A stretch of DNA of 11,527 nt from Acanthamoeba lenticulata (taxonomy: Eukaryota > Discosea > Longamoebia > Acanthamoebidae): NCBI GenBank assembly GCA_002179805.1, contig NAVB01004310.1:1-11527 (forward strand). Direction: 5' to 3'. Position numbers and translations under genes: made by a program. Below the pieces are notes generated by a model. That model was not told the DNA's origin, did not search any database, and was given only the letters and a program-made list of their open reading frames with translations. This document shows, one piece after another, positions 1-7,170 of the stretch (position 1 is the first letter of the stretch; the number at the start of each line of letters is the position of its first letter).

Positions 1-51
1 AATAAATTGTTTCCGGTCACAAGCAACGTGATGGCTACAACGACGACGTAC

Positions 52-851
52 CGTCTTTCCACGCCGCATGGACAGGTACTTGGCTGCCCCGTCGCGTGTG
101 CCGCTGGTCGCGCCCGTGGACCAGCCCCGGCTGCACGGCCAAGCAGCAGGCGCCTCGCCTGTCAGCCCATCGCCCTGCGCAGCAACGCGCGGCGGAGGAC
201 GTACCTTTGGCGGGCGGTGTCTGCCGCCTCGGCCCGGGGCGACGGTCGTGGCAAGCTGGTCGTTGTGGACAAGGAGGTCGTGGACGGCTCGTCGCTGCTG
301 CTGCTGTTGCCTGCAGGGGGTGGGCTGCCGTCGCCCGTGTCTTTGCTCCGCCCGGCCTTGGACTTGTTGTCGCGCTTGATCGTCGATGGCGAGGCCAGCG
401 GGGACGAGCCCGGAGACGACTCGCTGCCACTGCCGCCACCGCCGCTCTTGCGCCGGCCAAAGGACAGGCGCTTGGGCGGGGGCGAGTCGCCGCTCGGCGC
501 GGCAGCATCATCGTCCGCCACCACGGGCTCGTCGCGCGAGCGCGAGCGCGCAGAGCCGAGGAGGCCTGGCCGGCCACGTCCCTCGCCACCACCAGCACCA
601 CCAGCACCGCTGACAGCCCCGCCTCCCCCGCCGCCACCGCCATCGCTGCTGATCCGGAGCTTGGACTGCCCGATCGCGCCGCCTTCATTTTGGGCGTTGT
701 TGGTGTCGTTGTCGGAGCCGCTGTCTTCGCTTCCCCGCAGGTTGGGCCGCGTTATGAAGGAGCCCGAGAGGCGGCCCCAGAGGCCTCCTCCTCCGCTCTT
801 TTTCTCTCGTGGCCGCTGTTGTGTGTGACGGCGGTGAGGAGAGGACAAATC
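52..851 (-). CDS. Low-complexity Ser/Gly/Pro-rich protein, partial (3' end off window, 5' end unresolved)
   Basis: I do not recognise this protein. A minus-strand frame is open from about 851 and can be read to 205, where it meets a strong donor, AG|GTACGT. The most likely acceptor is GTGCAG at 136-131, giving a 74-nt intron and a second exon 130-52 that stays in frame and ends at another GTACGT donor (51-46). The encoded protein looks disordered: Lys/Arg-rich at the start, then a poly-Gly run, many Ser-Pro and Arg-x-x-Ser motifs (for example KRLSFGRRKS), and a Ser/Thr-rich stretch. Such segments often flank kinase or scaffold domains, but no domain is visible here. The frame begins with TTG and has no in-frame ATG before the upstream stop near 902, so the true start must be in an upstream exon I could not place. 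A 327-codon ORF on the other strand lacks any protein-like composition. Confidence 0.5.
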
Positions 852-1409
852 TCGATGTTGCGCAAGGCGAAAGCAAAAAATAAAATAAATAATACACCAC
901 TATCTAACATGAAGCGGGAGCTCTGTTTTTTGTTGCTGCCGTCGGCAAGTCATGCATCTCATGGCAGCCAGTTCCGACATCAAAAGAGAAAACGAGAAGC
1001 AAGAACGAAGAACGAGGAGGGAAGAAGAGAGGAGAAAGGGTACCGAATCAACATCCATGTGTGGACGCCAAAGAGCTAAGGGAACCTCTCGGCTTCCTCA
1101 GGGCCAGCTCCCGCCCCTTGTAAGTGGTGCTTGCGCAATAAATAAATATACACAAAAAAAAAAATTGTTCCGCAACTGGCTTCCGGTAGCTCTCCGCGGC
1201 AATTGGGCCTAATTCACATTTATTGTGGGCTCCACAACATACTTGGCAGTTTAAAAAATATATAAATTTAATTCTAAAGCTATTTATTTATTTATTTCTA
1301 TATTAATGTCGCCTCTGTACACTCGAGAAAGAAAGAGAAGAGAAGAGAAGAGAAGGAATAAATGGTGATGAGAGCTCTCTCCACACAACTCGACCAAACA
1401 ACGAGACAA
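849..1409. other. Gene-poor spacer with 3' UTR of the membrane-protein gene
   Basis: No convincing coding sequence is visible in this stretch. It should hold the 3' UTR of the minus-strand gene ending at 1410 and the 5' exon or promoter of the minus-strand gene starting near 851. A purine-rich GAGAA/AAGAGA tract lies at 1325-1353 and another at 980-1040, both on the plus strand. A plus-strand AATAAATAAATATACAC followed by eleven A residues lies near 1137-1163. Confidence 0.5.
1283..1296 (-). promoter_or_regulatory. Overlapping AATAAA polyadenylation signals
   Basis: Three overlapping AATAAA hexamers read on the minus strand (1283-1288, 1287-1292, 1291-1296), about 115 nt after the stop of the membrane-protein gene at 1410. 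A further one lies at 1219-1224. This fits the 3' end of that gene. Confidence 0.6.
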
Positions 1410-2405
1410 TCACACGAGCTCGCCGATGGAGCCAACTGAGTCGCCGCGGCCGAGGACGCGGTAGTGCCACGTGAGCCGCTCTTCGTCCTGCGGCGACCGC
1501 ACACAGCCCGTGAACACGAGGATCGGCAACAACAGCGCCGACGAGAAGACGCAGAAGAACCACCCCACCTGCAGCAAAAGAAAGGCATCGCCGTGAGTGC
1601 TCACGTTCATGATGACGTCAACAACAAGAGAGGAAGCATGGCCTTGTGTGTTCTGTACCGACGGAGCCCACGTGATGTGGAAATCAGCCACGCCCGTGTT
1701 GTTGCCGACGGCCCAAGGCACGGCATGGAGGACGCGCGAGCCGGCGATGCTGCGGTCAGCACACCAGAGGGACTGCGATGCCAGGCCCGGGCCGACGACG
1801 GCCGCCGGGCAAAGGTCGTCGCGACGCAGGGCCGATGGGAAGCGGAAGAAGAGGGTCCATGCGAGGAGCGCGAGAGTGAAGGTACAGAGGGCGAGAGTGA
1901 AGGCGAGCCACTTGGCATTGCCTCGTAGGAGGCGCGCACAAGAGGTGGCGGTAGAGCGCACGATGAGGCCCAAGAAGAGGAAGAGGAAGAGGCTGAGGGC
2001 AAAGGTCAGCGCGAGGATGACAAAGACCTGGCTCGTGATATAGGTAGAGCGCGCATGCTTTGATTCTATGCCGACATCGTTCCATTCGATGATGCCCCGT
2101 TGGGGGAAGAGGTTCTTGATGTTACTATCTCGGTCCTTGGTCGTGACCTGCATGTAAGCACCCTTCCATGTCCATTGCCGAATTATACGCCCGTTTGCAT
2201 TCACGCCGCTGTCCGAGTTCGAAATTTCTATCGACTCAAGATGCCTGGAGAATTGATGAAAGTTTAGATGGGAACACGTGCAGGGGCGAGCACCAAAGAT
2301 GGGAACGTACCAGGGGAAGATAAGAGCAACTGCCAAGAAAGCAAGAAGTAAAAGTGTGATAATGGCAGCCAACGATTGCCGAGTCACGAATCGAGGATAA
2401 CGCAT
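1410..2405 (-). CDS. Four-pass transmembrane protein, family unknown
   Basis: The reading frame is open as a single exon of 331 codons from the first ATG (2405-2403) to TGA (1412-1410). The frame extends upstream to 2492 only through a GTG, so I chose the ATG. Hydrophobic segments are at about residues 12-34, 122-149, 166-188 and 279-301, each long enough to cross a membrane. The first loop (35-121) and second loop (189-278) each hold several Cys and Trp, including C42-x-C44, C199, C215 and an NNT glycosylation-type site at 235-237. The tail of about 30 residues is polar. This 1-large loop-2-3-large loop-4 plan resembles claudin/Sur7-like four-pass proteins, but no signature motif of either family is visible, so the family is open. 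A possible 36-nt in-frame intron sits at 1604-1569, just before the fourth segment. Exon-level support is otherwise clean. Confidence 0.75.
   Translation of the reverse strand: MRYPRFVTRQSLAAIITLLLLAFLAVALIFPWYVPIFGARPCTCSHLNFHQFSRHLESIEISNSDSGVNANGRIIRQWTWKGAYMQVTTKDRDSNIKNLFPQRGIIEWNDVGIESKHARSTYITSQVFVILALTFALSLFLFLFLGLIVRSTATSCARLLRGNAKWLAFTLALCTFTLALLAWTLFFRFPSALRRDDLCPAAVVGPGLASQSLWCADRSIAGSRVLHAVPWAVGNNTGVADFHITWAPSVQNTQGHASSLVVDVIMNVSTHGDAFLLLQVGWFFCVFSSALLLPILVFTGCVRSPQDEERLTWHYRVLGRGDSVGSIGELV
1569..1604 (-). other. Possible 36-nt in-frame mini-intron
   Basis: On the minus strand this segment starts GTGAGC and ends TTTCTTTTGCTGCAG, which looks like a donor and a pyrimidine-rich acceptor. 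It is 36 nt long, in phase 0 and free of stops, so reading or removing it (12 residues) both keep the frame. It is shorter than every other intron in the window (59 nt or more). Confidence 0.3.
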
Positions 2406-2728
2406 TTCTCTAGACTGTACAACGTGCGTTGGCTGTGATGTGTGCTTGATGCGTGGGTTGATTGCGGAGGTACCACGCACAAAACGCCCCACGACATCTG
2501 TAACGCGTCAGCCAAACGCCAACAAGACCTGTTCCGAGCAAGCTGCGAAACTTCGCCTTGCTGCCACTCCGCCTCTACAGCCAAAAAGCACTGTCGTCGT
2601 GTGCAAAAGAGAGTGAAGAAGAACAACAGCCTGTTGTGGTTGTACATGTGCCAGCGCATAACGCTCACAAGGGAGGGGCACAGATCGTGCACCACAGCAG
2701 GCTTGTCTTCGCTGCTGAGCCTCCTTCC
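2406..2728. other. Spacer between SF3B5 and the membrane-protein gene
   Basis: This should hold the SF3B5 3' UTR and the promoter/5' UTR of the downstream minus-strand gene. Minus-strand ORFs here (such as 2384-2695) depend on no recognisable domain. A pyrimidine-rich stretch ending in CGACGACAG on the minus strand near 2590 looks like an acceptor, so a 5' non-coding exon of the membrane-protein gene is possible. I see no AATAAA on the minus strand. Confidence 0.4.
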
Positions 2729-3126
2729 TCACGGCGCGTCCTCTACAGGGGGTGGGTTGCCGCACGGTCGAATCATTTTCTGCTCGCCCCGTGGGTGCCC
2801 AGGTCAGTAATGGGGAAGCGAGCACACGTAGAGGATGTGCGCACCTGCAAAAGATTGTACTTAACCCTGCCGATGGATTCGTTTTCAGCGATGGCGAAGT
2901 ACTCAAGCATTGAGAAATGCCCCATGTACGACGCAATACTGTCTCGCTGCTGATTCACCGCCCACTCCCTTTGAAACGCATGGGGGGGGGAGGAGTGTCA
3001 TAATCAAGAATGGATTAGGGATAAGCGGGGATGGAGGTACCATCGCGTGGTGTCTGGGTGACCTGTTCCCACATATTTCATTTGCAGGTGCTCCGCCTGG
3101 CTGTTGAGGAAATCACGTGCCGTCAT
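2729..3126 (-). CDS. SF3B5: Splicing factor 3B subunit 5 (SF3b10)
   Basis: SF3B5 is a small subunit of the SF3b complex of the U2 snRNP, where it helps hold SF3B1 and SF3B3 together for branch-site recognition in the nucleus. The gene has three exons: 3126-3041, 2968-2845 and 2779-2729. They total 261 nt, which is 86 residues plus TGA, the same length as the human protein. Introns are 72 nt (GTACCT...CAAAG, phase 2) and 65 nt (GTGCGC...GAGCAG, phase 0). Conserved blocks appear in order: SQAEHLQMKYVGTGH, then WEWAVNQQRDS, SYMGHF and YFAIAENES, and finally KMIRPCGNPP. The 'YFAIAENESIGR' and 'WAVN' wording is closer to plant forms than to animal ones, as I recall them. ATG at 3126 gives the normal N-terminus. 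No single open frame covers the gene, so ORF-based annotation would miss it. Confidence 0.97.
2969..3040 (-). other. SF3B5 intron 1
   Basis: A 72-nt intron with donor TG|GTACCT and acceptor TTTCAAAG|G. It splits the first Trp codon of the conserved WEW motif. A run of nine C (minus strand) lies 13-21 nt before the acceptor and may serve as the pyrimidine tract. Confidence 0.9.
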
Positions 3127-3640
3127 CTTCCCTTCCACTCAAATGGCAGCTGATTGTGTTTGTTTCAGTTTTTTAAGTGGTTTTTTTTTATTCTCGGCAG
3201 TTTTTGCTTGTGAAGAAAAAGCTGAACTTATTTCCTCAACATGGGGCACTTAAAATACGTCTTTCAAAAAAGAAGATAAAACAAGAGAAAAAATGAATGT
3301 ATACAAAAATGTCAAAGTTGACTTGGGCAGGGGCCAAAAAAGCAACAAAAAGGTATATATTATTGTGATTAACAATACACATAATAAACATAAACACTTA
3401 AAAATAGTAGAAGACAATATATTACTTTACTACATTAACTTCACACACAAAAATACCCACTTTGTTTTTTGTCCAGTGGTTCAACTGAAACTTTTGATTT
3501 TAATAACAAGATATAAGAACTAAAGCAAAGAAGTATTCATAGCTTAATAAACCTTGATTTCTTTTAATCTCCTTAGTTCTTTTAGTCTTTAGTTCTTATC
3601 TTTTTTGTTTCTATCTCCTAATTCCCCTTCTTTTAAACTT
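3127..3640. other. AT-rich non-coding stretch
   Basis: The left part should contain the SF3B5 promoter. The rest is AT-rich, with no recognisable gene on either strand; the small plus-strand ORF at 3293-3523 is Lys/Asn/Ile-rich as expected from base composition alone. The composition differs sharply from the GC-rich exons on both sides. Confidence 0.5.
3514..3598. repeat. Inverted repeat, 12-bp perfect arms
   Basis: TAAGAACTAAAG (3514-3525) is the exact reverse complement of CTTTAGTTCTTA (3587-3598). The arms are separated by 61 nt. Pairing continues outward (AAGA against TCTT) if a 2-nt bulge is allowed. A partial extra copy of TTAGTTCTTT lies at 3573-3582. It could be a small hairpin or the remains of a short mobile element. 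Confidence 0.6.
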
Positions 3641-4262
3641 GCATCCTCACCCACATTAACACCCAACCCAACATTTACATCAACACCCTCACAATAGTTC
3701 ATACCAATTCACACTCACACCCACCCACCCCAACACCAACATCAATGGCCACACTTAAGTTCACATCAACACTTACACCCACACCAACACCCACACTAAT
3801 GCTGTCAACACCCAAATCCATGCCCAGGTCCACACCAATGCCACACCCACATGTCAGGCTGTCAGTCAGTCAGCATTGGTGCAATGCCAACAGCCATGCC
3901 AACACCCATTGACTCCCATACCAACACCCATGCTGACACCAATTCTGACACCAACGCCAATGCTAATGCCAATGCCCACACTGACATTTACACTGATATT
4001 GATGCCCACACTCACACCTATGTTCACAGCTCACACAATTCTACACTCCTCCACACATTGCCACCAACACACAGGCCAACATCAACTGCACCAATACCCC
4101 TGCTGATTCTACAATCCACCTCAAAGCTAAAGGCAATGCCCACACTAGCGCCTAGGCTTATAATCATTGGCACACCAGTAGGCACACTAATCAACATCCT
4201 TATAAACAGGCACATTGATGGGCACACCAATGGGAGGCATGCCAACAAGCACACCAACAACT
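3640..4262. repeat. Degenerate C/A-rich hexamer array
   Basis: The plus strand here is built from loosely repeated six-base units of the form (T/C)(G/A)CC(A/C)A and CACTGA, such as CCAACA, CCCACA, TGCCAA, TGCCCA and CACTGA. G is scarce on this strand, above all at 3640-3790. Read as protein, the array gives only two-residue periodicity (HT/NT or MP/TP/TL) in different frames, which is what a hexamer repeat yields without coding. A smaller patch of the same units recurs at 4816-4862. It looks like a decayed satellite or minisatellite. Confidence 0.7.
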
Positions 4263-4420
4263 AATATAACTTTTACAGTATTGTTTCATTATAAACTCCA
4301 CCTTAACCTCCAAACACTACAACTACCTACAAACCCCCAACTCTTCCATTTACTGTGTTTCTATCCCATGTACATGCACAACACCTTCACTACAACATAT
4401 TTCTACAACCTACTTATTTT

Positions 4421-4774
4421 ATGATGTTAATAGCAATGTGGGTGGTGCCAACTGATAAGTCAAAAGAAGAAATTGCTTCCCTCTACAAAAAATGGAAAGC
4501 CCTCCAAAAGGAACTCCACAGACAATATCACCTTGCTAAAAACTATGTCAAGGAGATTGAAGATCAAAATATCTGCCACATTTTTGATGTTAATAACACA
4601 TCAGAAAAAATAAGTGAAAACAACCAAAAACAGGCAGCAAAACAACATGCTGTGCAATACCAACAACTAAGTGAATGGCAAAAAAAGGTTCATCCTTTTT
4701 TTTGCATGTTGTGTGTCCTTTTTCTCATTTTTCCTCTTGCTTGAATTTAGGCCACCAAGGAAAGTGAATTCTAA
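4421..4774 (+). CDS. Possible two-exon coiled-coil protein in the AT-rich island
   Basis: I do not recognise this product. Exon 4421-4687 is joined to 4751-4774 by a 63-nt intron that has donor AAG|GTTCAT, a long T-rich tract and acceptor AATTTAG|G. Splicing removes the hydrophobic read-through tail and gives 96 residues ending at TAA. The protein is Lys/Glu/Gln-rich and probably helical, with a coiled-coil-like stretch (SLYKKWKALQKELHRQY, then KNYVKEIEDQN), followed by an Asn/Gln-rich part. ATG at 4421 is the first in a group of Mets (also 4424 and 4436); a spliced upstream exon ending at the TTAATAG acceptor (4433) is an alternative. Codon use is AT-rich, unlike the flanking genes. Further short helical-looking pieces at 4963-5023 suggest either more exons or a decayed gene. 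Confidence 0.35.
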
Positions 4775-5177
4775 TAACTTCTGCCATCACACAAGCTTAG
4801 CAACAAGAAACAGAGATGCCCACGCCCACACTGACGCTGAATTCATGCCCATGCCCATGCTGATTGCTGCCAGCAGCCAGAATGCTGACTGTGGTGCTGG
4901 CTTCTTCAGCACAACAATGGCTGCTGCCTGATCTTCCTCAATGGCTCAGCTTACTAGCTTAAACATGTTGATGAGTTTGACAAAACCAACCACAAGGATT
5001 TGCTAGAAGAATTAGAAGAACGAAGCTGACCATGGCGAAGGAAGACAATGAAAATGGGTGAGATAACAAACAAGCTCCACCTGCTGGTGCTGCTGCCCCA
5101 ACTGGTCAACAAGCCCAGGCCCAGCTTGCCATGGGTGCAGCACAAAATTATTATCTGGGGTGGTTAAAAACCATCAG
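4775..5177. other. AT-rich stretch with possible decayed coding fragments
   Basis: No intact gene is visible. On the plus strand, 4963-5023 reads as an acidic helical segment (TNHKDLLEELEER) that runs into a stop, and 5071-5140 reads as an Ala/Pro/Gln-rich segment. These could be remnants of exons of the same AT-rich unit as 4421-4774. The right edge meets the 3' end of the F-box repeat gene. Confidence 0.35.
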
Positions 5178-5975
5178 TTATAAACCATCAGCAGGTGGGC
5201 AGCCATTGGCTTGGGCCCACTGGAGAAGATCCAAGTGGCCTCCCCTGCTTGCCCAGATAGCAACTCGCGCGTCCCACGGGCAGCCATTGGCACGCGCCCA
5301 CTGGAGCACCTCGAGATGGCCGTGCATGGCGGCAGAGCTGCAAGTGTCGTCGTTCCACGGGCAGCCGTTGGCGCGCGCCCATTTGAGCACGTCCAGGTGG
5401 CCTCCCTTGGCCGCATGGCTGCAGGTGGCCTCGTCCCACGGGCAGCCGTTGGCGCGCGCCCACTGGAGAATCTCCAGGTGGCCTCTCACGGCGGCCCAGG
5501 CGCAGGTGATGCTGTCCCATGGGCAGCCGTTGGCGCGCAACCACTGGAGCATCTCCAGGTGGCCCGCCAAGGCCGCCCCGGCACAGACCCACGCGTCGCA
5601 CGGGCAGCCGTTGGCGTGGGCCCACTGGAGCACCTCCAGGTGGCCGGCCTCGGCGGCCCTCGCAGTGGTTGTTGAGCTCCACGAGCTGCCGTTGGCGCGT
5701 GCCCACTGGAGCACCTCCAGGTGGCCTCCCTCGGCGGCCCAGGCGCAGCACTCCTTGCCCCACGGGCAGCCGTTGGCGCGAGCCCACTGGAGCACGCCCA
5801 AGTGGCCTGCTTGGGCCGCCTCCTGGCACGTGTTCTGGTCCCACGGGCAGCCGTTGGCGTGCAACCACTGGAGCACGTCCAAGTGGCCGCCCTCAGCTGC
5901 CTTGGCGCAGGTCATCTCGTCCCATGGGCAGCCGTTGGCGCGCGCCCACTGGAGGAGCGACAGCCAGCCCCTGCT
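5178..5975 (-). repeat. 81-bp tandem coding repeat
   Basis: DNA-level tandem repetition with an 81-bp period underlies the ten 27-residue protein repeats. The most constant part encodes QWARANGCPW. Copies are close enough to recombine, so copy number may differ between strains, and short-read assemblies may collapse the array. Confidence 0.85.
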
Positions 5976-6290
5976 GGCCACCTCCTCAGAAAACGAGGGG
6001 CGGGCCTCCCCAGTGGCAGCAGCAGCGGGGTCGGCGGGCGTGACGAGTAATAAGAGCTGCTGGTAGTGGGGGAGGAGGGCTTGGGCCCATTTGTGGCACA
6101 CAGCGCGGCAGGCCGGCAGGGCAGGGCGCTCAACAAAGCCAAAGATGGTGGAGATGAGCTCCGGCATCAAGTCGTTGAACTTCACCTCCACCTTCAGCTT
6201 CTTCACCGGATTCATGTACTCAAGCCTGTCCAGCTTCTTCTCTTCTCTAGGAGCTGACCCCGAAAACAACAAGCTTCGCCATTTGCCCAT
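5178..6290 (-). CDS. F-box protein with ten 27-residue ankyrin-type repeats
   Basis: A single-exon ORF of 370 residues starts at ATG 6290 and stops at TAA 5178. Residues 39-80 resemble an F-box (FNDLMPELISTIFGFV, then CRAVCHKW), which would bind Skp1 in an SCF ubiquitin ligase. Residues 107-370 hold ten tandem repeats of 27 residues with consensus TCAxAAxGGHLEVLQWARANGCPWDE. These belong to the ankyrin-like repeats common in Acanthamoeba and in giant viruses such as pandoraviruses, and would pick substrates. The fourth repeat differs (ANGSSWSS) and the fifth has PCD for PWD. The tenth stops abruptly as NGCPPADGL, right where the GC-rich sequence gives way to the AT-rich island, so the C-terminus may be truncated. 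A Met at residue 26 is an alternative start. The antisense frame (5131-6066) is open only because of the repeat composition. Confidence 0.9.
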   Translation of the reverse strand: MGKWRSLLFSGSAPREEKKLDRLEYMNPVKKLKVEVKFNDLMPELISTIFGFVERPALPACRAVCHKWAQALLPHYQQLLLLVTPADPAAAATGEARPSFSEEVASRGWLSLLQWARANGCPWDEMTCAKAAEGGHLDVLQWLHANGCPWDQNTCQEAAQAGHLGVLQWARANGCPWGKECCAWAAEGGHLEVLQWARANGSSWSSTTTARAAEAGHLEVLQWAHANGCPCDAWVCAGAALAGHLEMLQWLRANGCPWDSITCAWAAVRGHLEILQWARANGCPWDEATCSHAAKGGHLDVLKWARANGCPWNDDTCSSAAMHGHLEVLQWARANGCPWDARVAIWASRGGHLDLLQWAQANGCPPADGL

Positions 6291-6414
6291 TGGTCAGCTT
6301 TTCTTTCGCAAGGTTCCCCGAAATTTACTGTAAACTCTGTGCAAATGTACACATATTAGGAACGTGGAAAGAGGACAAAAGCTGCACGTTTGGGCTAGGG
6401 AATTGAAATTTCTG
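6291..6414. promoter_or_regulatory. Putative divergent promoter region
   Basis: A 124-bp AT-rich gap lies between the ATG of the minus-strand F-box gene (6290) and the first candidate ATG of the plus-strand Cys-rich gene (6415). It should contain both promoters. I see no clear TATA box or known site. Confidence 0.35.
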
Positions 6415-6967
6415 ATGAAGTTGAGCAGCCGTGGTAGGCGTTTGTCAACAGAAAATGGAAAGCAATGTGGGAAAACATTTCGCCAATGGGAATTCATAAT
6501 AGAGCCCACCGCCAGTACGTTTGTTTTTTAAGCTTTCTGCATTTGTGTAAAGCCGTCTCACCGCCTTGCTTCTCTGCACTCAGTCCCCACTGGCCCGTGC
6601 AACACGACTGGTCTCTACCGTGACTCCAACGGCTGCTGCCCGGCCCTGATCAACGGCGTCGCCGTCTACAGGAACGCTGATGTACGCTTCCGCGCTACTC
6701 CCACGTTCGCTTGATAGCTCTTCTCACCATGTCCTTCTTCTCCAGGGCTGCTACCCCATCAGCACCAGCGTGGGCATCGTCTACCCCGACGCCAACGGCT
6801 GCTACCCCAGCGACTCCGTACGTCGCTGCTTCCCCATTGGCGTTCCTGTTCCCAGGAAGTGAGCGCTGACCATGAGCGTGTCTCTTCATTTGCAGGGCGT
6901 GTACGTCGAGAACGGCCAGGACTGCCCTGCCGCCCAGCAGTGCACCGTCACTTGCCTCAACGAGTAA
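6415..6967 (+). CDS. Small cysteine-rich repeat protein, four exons (first exon tentative)
   Basis: I do not recognise this family. Three exons are clear: 6584-6681, 6746-6817 and 6896-6967 (TAA). They are joined by introns of 64 nt (GTACGC...TCTCCAG) and 78 nt (GTACGT...TTTGCAG), both in phase 0. They encode about 80 residues made of four related units, each Gly-Val-x-Tyr then Asn-Gly-Cys-(Cys/Tyr)-Pro: GLYRDSNGCCP, VAVYRNADGCYP, GIVYPDANGCYP and GVYVENGQDCP, followed by a Cys-containing tail (CTVTC). The spacing suggests a small disulfide-bonded extracellular protein. The first exon is less sure: 6415-6514 is open from ATG, ends at a GTACGT donor, and has the exact phase needed (intron 69 nt, acceptor CACTCAG), giving 113 residues in all. 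But it encodes no signal peptide and is AT-rich, so the real first exon could be elsewhere. Confidence 0.6.
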
Positions 6968-7091
6968 GCCCGCGCGCGAATCATGCGGCCGCTCTCTTCT
7001 TCTTCTCTTTTCTCCTCCATATGGACGAGCCCATGTTTTGGAGCCGTGGAAAGCGGTGACGGATGATCATGCGTCACCACCATCCCCTCCT

Positions 7092-7097
7092 TTTATT
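7092..7097 (-). promoter_or_regulatory. AATAAA polyadenylation signal of the CDK5RAP1 gene
   Basis: AATAAA on the minus strand, about 74 nt after the TGA at 7171. The convergent plus-strand gene ends at 6967, so the two 3' UTRs probably lie very close or overlap. Confidence 0.7.
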
Positions 7098-7170
7098 TCA
7101 TCTTCTCAATACACAAAGCATCTTCATCACCACCATCGTGTGCGCCCTCTCTACATCAACATGTGTTCTC

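Noticed and set aside
96..1079. 327-codon plus-strand ORF
   Set aside because: It is antisense to the low-complexity minus-strand exon and has composition typical of GC-rich antisense reading, and it ends in a Lys/Arg-rich stretch from a purine tract.
2442..2953. Overlapping plus-strand ORFs
   Set aside because: They cover the SF3B5 exons in antisense and show no domain.
3293..3523. Lys/Asn-rich 76-codon ORF
   Set aside because: Composition matches random AT-rich DNA; no motif and no splice support.
3640..4262. CRISPR-like array
   Set aside because: There are no conserved repeats of 23-47 bp with unique spacers, and the window is eukaryotic.
3851..4264. HT/NT/NA dipeptide-repeat protein
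   Set aside because: The same periodicity appears in two frames of a hexamer array, as expected from repeat DNA and not from selection on a protein.
5131..6066. 311-codon plus-strand ORF with QPLARAHW repeats
   Set aside because: It is the antisense shadow of the F-box ankyrin-type repeat gene; the periodicity comes from the 81-bp coding repeat.
5178..6290. The window being a giant-virus genome segment
   Set aside because: SF3B5 and CDK5RAP1 with many spliceosomal introns on both sides point to a cellular nuclear genome.
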